NCBI GenBank assembly: GCA_016214425.1
Contig: JACRON010000113.1
Span: forward strand, 1 to 19,413
DNA from: Nitrospirota bacterium
Lineage (GTDB): Bacteria > Nitrospirota > CAKKRA01 > 9FT-COMBO-42-15
DNA length: 19,413 nt
Direction: 5' to 3'
Shown: positions 15,832-19,413 of the stretch, piece by piece
How the letters are laid out: each line of letters begins with the position of its first letter
How positions within the stretch are numbered: position 1 is the stretch's first letter
Program-made: the position numbers and the translations under genes
The notes under the pieces: generated by a model
Seen by the model: the letters and a program-made list of their open reading frames with translations, nothing else
Told to the model about the DNA's origin: nothing
The model's database searches: none

Positions 15832-15866
15832 GTTTAACGAGGTTGTTTTAAAAAAGGAGGAATGCA

Positions 15867-16073
15867 GTGAGAAGTACAGGTAAGGTTAAGTGGTTTAATG
15901 ACAAGAAGGGATTTGGTTTTATTCAAAGGGAGAACGGTGAGGATGTTTTTGTGCATTATTCAGCAGTTCAGTCTGAGGGGTATAAATCTTTAAAAGAGGG
16001 GCAGGCAGTTGAATTTGACATTGTCCAGGGACCAAAGGGGCCTCAGGCAGCAAATGTAACAGCAACAGCATAA
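15867..16073 (+). CDS. Cold-shock protein (CspA family)
   Basis: Small single-stranded nucleic-acid-binding protein that melts RNA secondary structure. The 68 residues are one cold-shock domain: KVKWFNDKKGFGFI with RNP1 (KGFGFI), DVFVHYSAV with RNP2 (VFVHY), and the closing QGPKGPQAANVTA strand. It begins with GTG at 15867, chosen because a near-perfect AAAGGAGG (15853-15860) sits 6 nt before it, while the ATG at 15862 meets a stop two codons later. It is monocistronic, with a terminator-like hairpin before it and a strong terminator after it. Cytoplasmic; may be constitutive or cold-induced. Confidence 0.96.
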   Translation: MRSTGKVKWFNDKKGFGFIQRENGEDVFVHYSAVQSEGYKSLKEGQAVEFDIVQGPKGPQAANVTATA

Positions 16074-16103
16074 TAAAAAATATTAAAAATAGGCTGATAT
16101 TTC

Positions 16104-16136
16104 AAAAGGCACGCGAGGAGATAGCGTGCCTTTTTT
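16104..16136 (+). terminator. Strong rho-independent terminator after the cold-shock gene
   Basis: AAAAGGCACGC (16104-16114) and GCGTGCCTTTT (16124-16134) form an 11-bp perfect stem with a 9-nt loop, running into a T-tract. It lies 31 nt after the stop codon. The A/T flanks would also permit action on the opposite strand. Confidence 0.92.
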
Positions 16137-16160
16137 ATTTATTTTTACAGTCATTTTTAA

Positions 16161-16175
16161 AATTGTTAAACAATT
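16161..16175. promoter_or_regulatory. Palindromic operator-like site upstream of the ECF sigma gene
   Basis: AATTGTT-A-AACAATT is a perfect 15-nt palindrome, 30 nt before the sigma-factor gene and just before its promoter-like elements. Its size and symmetry suit a dimeric regulator, but AT-rich DNA produces such sites by chance. Confidence 0.3.
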
Positions 16176-16176
16176 A

Positions 16177-16203
16177 AACCTTTTTTTTAATTCCCTTGTC
16201 TAA
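16177..16203 (+). promoter_or_regulatory. ECF-type promoter-like elements directly before the sigma gene
   Basis: AACC (16177-16180), a 17-nt spacer beginning with a T-run, and GTCTAA (16198-16203) resemble the AAC -35 and TCTAA -10 of sigma-E-type ECF promoters. A start site about 7 nt after the -10 would fall near 16210, at the ATG of 16212, implying autoregulation by a leaderless or near-leaderless mRNA. Confidence 0.3.
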
Positions 16204-16205
16204 GT

Positions 16206-16745
16206 ATGCAGATGGATGCAGACATAAATCTGATAGAAAGATATCTTACAGGTGATGAGGCTGCACTTGATGAGATTCTAATTAAATATCAGAAACAGAT
16301 TTATGCCCTTATCTACAGGATGACAAAAGATATTGAAGATGCAAAGGATTTGACACAGAAGACATTTATTAAGGCATTAAAAGGCATCAAGGGTTTTAAA
16401 AAAAAGTCCTCATTTAAGACTTGGCTGTATCAGATTGCTATAAATACAAGCATTAATCATTTAAGACAAAATAAACACAAGATAACAGAACTTGAAGAAT
16501 CATTGGCTGAAGATAATAAAGGCGCTTTAACAACGATTATTGAGGATGAGAAAAGAGGTCTTATAAAAAAGGCAATGGATAAACTCCCTGAAAGGCAGAG
16601 GCTCGCAATAGTCCTCAGGGTTTATGAAGAACTAAGCTGTAGTGAAACTGCAAAGGCAATGGGATGCTCAGAGGGCGCTGTTAAAGCGCATTATCATAAT
16701 GCTGTAAAAAAATTAAGGGAGATTTTAAAAGGAGAGGGTTTATGA
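16206..16745 (+). CDS. ECF-family RNA polymerase sigma factor (RpoE-like)
   Basis: Alternative sigma factor of the extracytoplasmic-function class. Region sigma-2 spans about 20-90: AALDEILIKYQKQIYALIYR, DIEDAKDLTQKTFIKALKGI, then FKTWLYQIAINTSINHLRQ. Region sigma-4 spans about 125-175: MDKLPERQRLAIVLRVYEEL, AKAMGCSEGAVKAHYHNAVKKLRE. The 179-residue length is typical. No Shine-Dalgarno sequence precedes ATG 16206; ATG 16212 (residue 3) is equally possible and would fit a leaderless message. The stop overlaps the anti-sigma ATG by 4 nt. The three-gene context (sigma, zinc-finger anti-sigma, LTxxQ protein) points to an envelope- or metal-stress response. Confidence 0.93.
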   Translation: MQMDADINLIERYLTGDEAALDEILIKYQKQIYALIYRMTKDIEDAKDLTQKTFIKALKGIKGFKKKSSFKTWLYQIAINTSINHLRQNKHKITELEESLAEDNKGALTTIIEDEKRGLIKKAMDKLPERQRLAIVLRVYEELSCSETAKAMGCSEGAVKAHYHNAVKKLREILKGEGL

Positions 16746-17302
16746 AATCAAGGCATGATGAAATAAAAGAAATGCTTCCTGAGTATGTAAAAGGCTCTGT
16801 CTCTGAAAACGAAAGGAGAAGCATTAAAGCCCACTTAAAGAGATGTCAGGAGTGCAAAAAGGAGGCATTATTTCTATCTGAACTTGTTCAGATTGATGTC
16901 CCTGACCCAGGAGATTTATTCTACAAGACCCTTCCACAGCGGGTAAAGGGCGCGCTCAAGGATGAAAGTGAAAGTCGTTTTTCATTAAGGTCAATATTCT
17001 TCAGGCCTATTCCTGTTACAATAGCTGCTGCATTTATTGCCCTTATAATTTTTACATTTACAAGAAATGGAAAGCTCAAGGAATTTGATCCCTTTTTCAA
17101 AGACCCCTTTACAGTATCAGTTTTGGATTATAGTGATATAAGCGAAAGGGATATTATTAGCAAAGACTTGGCAATTGACGAAAGATATATTCACGAGGAT
17201 TTTATTGGGTATTCCTATGTTAGGGAATTCGCCAACTTGAATTCAAATGAAATAGATGGCCTCTATGAGGCTTTAAAAAAAGAACAAAAAACAGGAGGTT
17301 AA
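16742..17302 (+). CDS. Membrane-anchored zinc-finger anti-sigma factor
   Basis: Holds the adjacent ECF sigma factor inactive at the inner membrane until an envelope signal releases it. The cytoplasmic N-terminus (about 1-45) has the zinc-binding anti-sigma signature HLKRCQEC, i.e. His31-x3-Cys35-x2-Cys38, with a further His at position 5. One transmembrane helix (PVTIAAAFIALIIFTF, about 91-106) follows, then about 80 periplasmic residues rich in acidic groups that match no domain I recognise. Total 186 residues. Start ATG 16742 shares ATGA with the sigma stop, and the last codons contain the AGGAGG ribosome binding site of the next gene, so stoichiometry of all three products is linked. Confidence 0.88.
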   Translation: MKSRHDEIKEMLPEYVKGSVSENERRSIKAHLKRCQECKKEALFLSELVQIDVPDPGDLFYKTLPQRVKGALKDESESRFSLRSIFFRPIPVTIAAAFIALIIFTFTRNGKLKEFDPFFKDPFTVSVLDYSDISERDIISKDLAIDERYIHEDFIGYSYVREFANLNSNEIDGLYEALKKEQKTGG

Positions 17303-17303
17303 A

Positions 17304-17801
17304 ATGAAAAGAGAGGTTTTTAAAATTTTATTATCAATTATCCTGCTGCTTGGCCTTGCTGCGAACAGTATGGCTGAGCCGCCTGAGGATTTTGACAGGC
17401 CGCCGTCAAAGGAGCAGATGGAAAAGATACGAGAGCGGATAGAAACACTACGGATGTGGAGGCTCACAGAGGCCATTAACCTTGATGAAAAGAGCTCTGC
17501 CAAGCTCTTTCCATTACTCAAAAAATTTGATAAAAAGAGGGCCGAGGTAGAAAATGCCCAGAGAGAGGGCATGAGAGAACTAAGACAACTGCTAAAGGAG
17601 AAGCGGGAGACACAGTTGAAGGGCCTGCTTGAAAGGCTTGAGAAAAGCCACAAAGAGCTTCAAAAGCTTAAAGAGGAAGAATGGGTAGAGCTAAAAAATA
17701 TCCTGACCATAGAACAGCAGGCAAAGTTCATAATCTTTCAACAGGAATTCGACAGGGATATAAGGAAAATCATTGCAGAGGCAAGGGAGAGAAAAATGTA
17801 A
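17304..17801 (+). CDS. Periplasmic LTxxQ protein of the Spy/CpxP/CnrX (metal-resistance sensor) type
   Basis: Small exported helical protein. Residues 1-24 form a Sec signal peptide with likely cleavage at SMA|EPPE. The mature part is almost entirely charged amphipathic helix, rich in Lys, Glu and Arg, and includes LTIEQ at 134-138, an exact LTxxQ motif as in Spy and CpxP; INLDEKSSAKLF near 59-69 looks like a degenerate first copy. The length (165) fits ZraP/Spy/CnrX relatives. AGGAGG 6 nt before the ATG supports the start. In Cupriavidus CnrYXH a protein of this fold senses metal and controls an ECF sigma factor through its anti-sigma; by analogy this may be the sensor or an output chaperone. 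No Cys or His cluster for metal binding is visible. Confidence 0.75.
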   Translation: MKREVFKILLSIILLLGLAANSMAEPPEDFDRPPSKEQMEKIRERIETLRMWRLTEAINLDEKSSAKLFPLLKKFDKKRAEVENAQREGMRELRQLLKEKRETQLKGLLERLEKSHKELQKLKEEEWVELKNILTIEQQAKFIIFQQEFDRDIRKIIAEARERKM

Positions 17802-17814
17802 TGAATGTAATGTC

Positions 17815-17846
17815 ATTGCGAGGCTGACAAAGTCAGCCGAAGCAAT
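17815..17846. repeat. ATTGCGAGGCTGAC/GTCAGCCGAAGCAAT intergenic repeat
   Basis: GGCTGAC (17822-17828) and GTCAGCC (17832-17838) form a perfect 7-bp stem with a 3-nt loop, flanked by outer arms ATTGC and GCAAT with small bulges. The CATTGCGAGG...CGAAGCAATC layout is a repeat form I recall from many environmental bacterial genomes. Confidence 0.6.
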
Positions 17847-17969
17847 CACAAGACAGGCTCGAAATAGGCTCCACAATCTGACTCTTGTGATGAGTGATAC
17901 TTGATGAGTAATGAGTTAAATAAGAATGCATAATTGCCTAATAATATACTAAAAAAAGGATGGGCAACA

Positions 17970-19049
17970 ATGAAAAAGTGGTATGGTTTTATGGTAGCAG
18001 TTTTATTCATGTCTTTAATTACAGCCTGTGGAGGCGGGACATCTGCTTCTGGCAGCTCCAAAACTACAAGCGGAGGTAATGGTCAGTATGGTATTTATAC
18101 ATTTTACGAAACTATTGAAGACCTCAGGGATTATACTTTTCTTGATGGTTATGTGATGAGAAAACAAGGAGCTGGTTGTTGGAAAGACTTTGAGAAGTCT
18201 GAAGGAGTATATGACTTTTCGGGAATGGATGCTGTTATTAAAGAAATCGCACCCACTGGAAAAAAGCTAAGTTTTCTTATCACTAATGCAGCAAGTAGAG
18301 AACCAGTTTATATTGCGTCTCATTCAGGTGTAACTACTTATAGTTATAATGACCATGAAACGGGAGAATTTGTTACCAGGGCAGTACCGTGGGATGCATA
18401 TCAACTTGAAAGGTTTGAAGCGTTTGCAAAGGCATTAGCAAACCACGAGATAGATGGTGTCGCTTTCAAAAACCATCCAACCGTCGCAAATATAGCCCTG
18501 GGTATCCCGGGCATAAATCAGGGGTATAGGTCAAGAGAAGTTCAATTTAAAGATATGCCTGGATATGATAGAGAGAAATTTAGGGATGCGATAATAAAAA
18601 GCTTGCATATAGCTGTAGATAATATGCCAGACAAGAATCATTACCTTGGAGCATGGAAAGAAAAGGATGACATCGCTTCTCCAGAACTTGGGGATTATCT
18701 TGCGCAAGAAATAATATCGGAGTTTGGTTCTAAAATTATGTTCTGGAATGAAAACTTAGCAGCTAAGATAGTATCTGGTGTTGTTTCAGGGAGTCCAAAA
18801 TGTGATTTTGCTTCCCCATTATGTAATTCAAAGGACAAAACTCCCATTGGATTCCAAATGTTGCAGGGATGGATCTGTCCGTTTGCTAACCCCGATGCGA
18901 CCTCTGGAGGGGCGACCCCATCAGATGGGATCCAATACGCATATGATACCTTTAATGCCCAATACTTTGAAGTGTATATGTGCGATCTGGATAATTCAGC
19001 TTACTGGGAAGGATTACAGAAATGGCATGATAAGTTAGAACCTGATTGA
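17970..19049 (+). CDS. Lipoprotein with probable TIM-barrel glycoside-hydrolase-like domain
   Basis: Lipid-anchored envelope protein of 359 residues. The start at ATG 17970 gives MKKWYGFMVAVLFMSLITAC, a clean signal peptide with lipobox LITAC (Cys20), followed by a Gly/Ser-rich linker; an in-frame ATG at 17934 would put this signal 12 residues in. The body has features of a (beta/alpha)8 sugar hydrolase of the GH5/GH42 type: GAGCWKDFEKSEGVYDFSGMD, GKKLSFLITN, and a late FWNENL with a Glu in a strand-end position. I cannot place it in a named family, and catalytic residues are guesses. Its more even mix of synonymous codons looks different from the upstream genes by eye. Four Cys in the C-terminal third may form disulfides. 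It is followed by a second lipoprotein gene. Confidence 0.55.
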   Translation: MKKWYGFMVAVLFMSLITACGGGTSASGSSKTTSGGNGQYGIYTFYETIEDLRDYTFLDGYVMRKQGAGCWKDFEKSEGVYDFSGMDAVIKEIAPTGKKLSFLITNAASREPVYIASHSGVTTYSYNDHETGEFVTRAVPWDAYQLERFEAFAKALANHEIDGVAFKNHPTVANIALGIPGINQGYRSREVQFKDMPGYDREKFRDAIIKSLHIAVDNMPDKNHYLGAWKEKDDIASPELGDYLAQEIISEFGSKIMFWNENLAAKIVSGVVSGSPKCDFASPLCNSKDKTPIGFQMLQGWICPFANPDATSGGATPSDGIQYAYDTFNAQYFEVYMCDLDNSAYWEGLQKWHDKLEPD

Positions 19050-19169
19050 AAATAAACAGAAATTGCGAAACAGCAGTTATTTATATTGAAAATAAGTGAT
19101 TAAAAAATTGTGAAAATGAACAAAAAAATCTTAAACACTCGGTGAAAACCCTGTGTTTGTGGAGGCGCA

Positions 19170-19413
19170 ATGAAACTCAAAGAAATCAGATACAGATATA
19201 TCTTAATATTTTGTCTTCTTATTAATGTGATGTCAGGTTGCGGAAGTGGTGGAAATGGAGGAAGTGAGGGAAGCAACAGTGGCTCCCAGAATAATAGCAG
19301 CCCCCCATCATTAAGCCTGCTTAAAAAGGTTACGATAACCACAGACGCAGAAGGCGGCTCTGCAAGGCCTGAGATTATTGCCACAGCGAACAGGGTATTT
19401 GTTGTTTATCTGG
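19170..19413 (+). CDS. Lipoprotein, N-terminal part only, possibly a beta-propeller
   Basis: The first 81 residues are present; the gene runs off the right edge. MKLKEIRYRYILIFCLLINV plus MSGC is a signal peptide with lipobox MSGC (Cys24). A Gly/Ser/Asn-rich linker of about 20 residues follows, then KKVTITTDAEGGSARPEIIA and NRVFVVYL, which has the rhythm of a first beta-propeller or sialidase-like blade (PxIxxxxxxVFVVY). GGAGG at 19161-19165 supports the ATG. It lies 120 nt after the previous lipoprotein on the same strand, so the pair may be an envelope operon. The function is not identifiable from this fragment. Confidence 0.6.
   Translation, partial: MKLKEIRYRYILIFCLLINVMSGCGSGGNGGSEGSNSGSQNNSSPPSLSLLKKVTITTDAEGGSARPEIIATANRVFVVYL

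Overview
The window looks like a piece of a Gram-negative (diderm), probably anaerobic or thermophile-affiliated bacterium with AT-leaning DNA. The signs are a periplasmic HtrA protease, several lipoprotein or Sec signal peptides, a storage-glucan cluster built on GH57 enzymes, and intergenic spacers full of small hairpin repeats. This mix is typical of Nitrospirota or Desulfobacterota-type metagenome genomes, but that affiliation is an inference from gene content and low in confidence. No rRNA, tRNA, CRISPR array, transposase or phage gene was seen.

Left half (1-11015, all on the minus strand): reading in transcription order there is a cyclophilin (10479-11015), a soluble GAF histidine kinase, an NtrC-family sigma-54 response regulator, glgC, a GH57 alpha-amylase-like enzyme, a GH57 4-alpha-glucanotransferase, galT and glgA (cut by the left edge). 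From the kinase down to the glucanotransferase, genes overlap or are 1 nt apart, and galT/glgA overlap by 4 nt, so this is one glycogen synthesis/remodelling operon with its own two-component system at its head. GlgC makes ADP-glucose, GlgA polymerises it, the two GH57 enzymes trim and rearrange the glucan, and GalT links sugar phosphates to nucleotide sugars.

Right half (11208-19413, plus strand): a divergent spacer carrying a 15-bp-stem hairpin leads to an HtrA/DegP protease. After a block of three GC-rich hairpins comes a membrane PIN-TRAM protein, then ispD and ispF (two steps of the MEP isoprenoid pathway) and cysE. A cold-shock protein follows, with a hairpin-plus-U-tract in front of it and a clear terminator behind. 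Next is a three-gene envelope-stress-like module: ECF sigma factor, zinc-finger anti-sigma and a periplasmic Spy/CpxP/CnrX-like LTxxQ protein. The window ends with two lipoproteins, one probably a TIM-barrel glycoside-hydrolase-like protein and one cut by the right edge.

The most striking observation is about sequence integrity. Three conserved genes (galT, degP, cysE) each lack an internal stretch of roughly 40-55 codons with the frame broken at the junction, and glgA has a one-base frameshift. This pattern suggests assembly gaps closed wrongly rather than biology, but needs reads to decide. The most interesting biology is the sigma-54 two-component system welded to glgC and the ECF/anti-sigma/LTxxQ module, whose promoter-like sequence abuts its start codon. 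No clearly unprecedented system was found.
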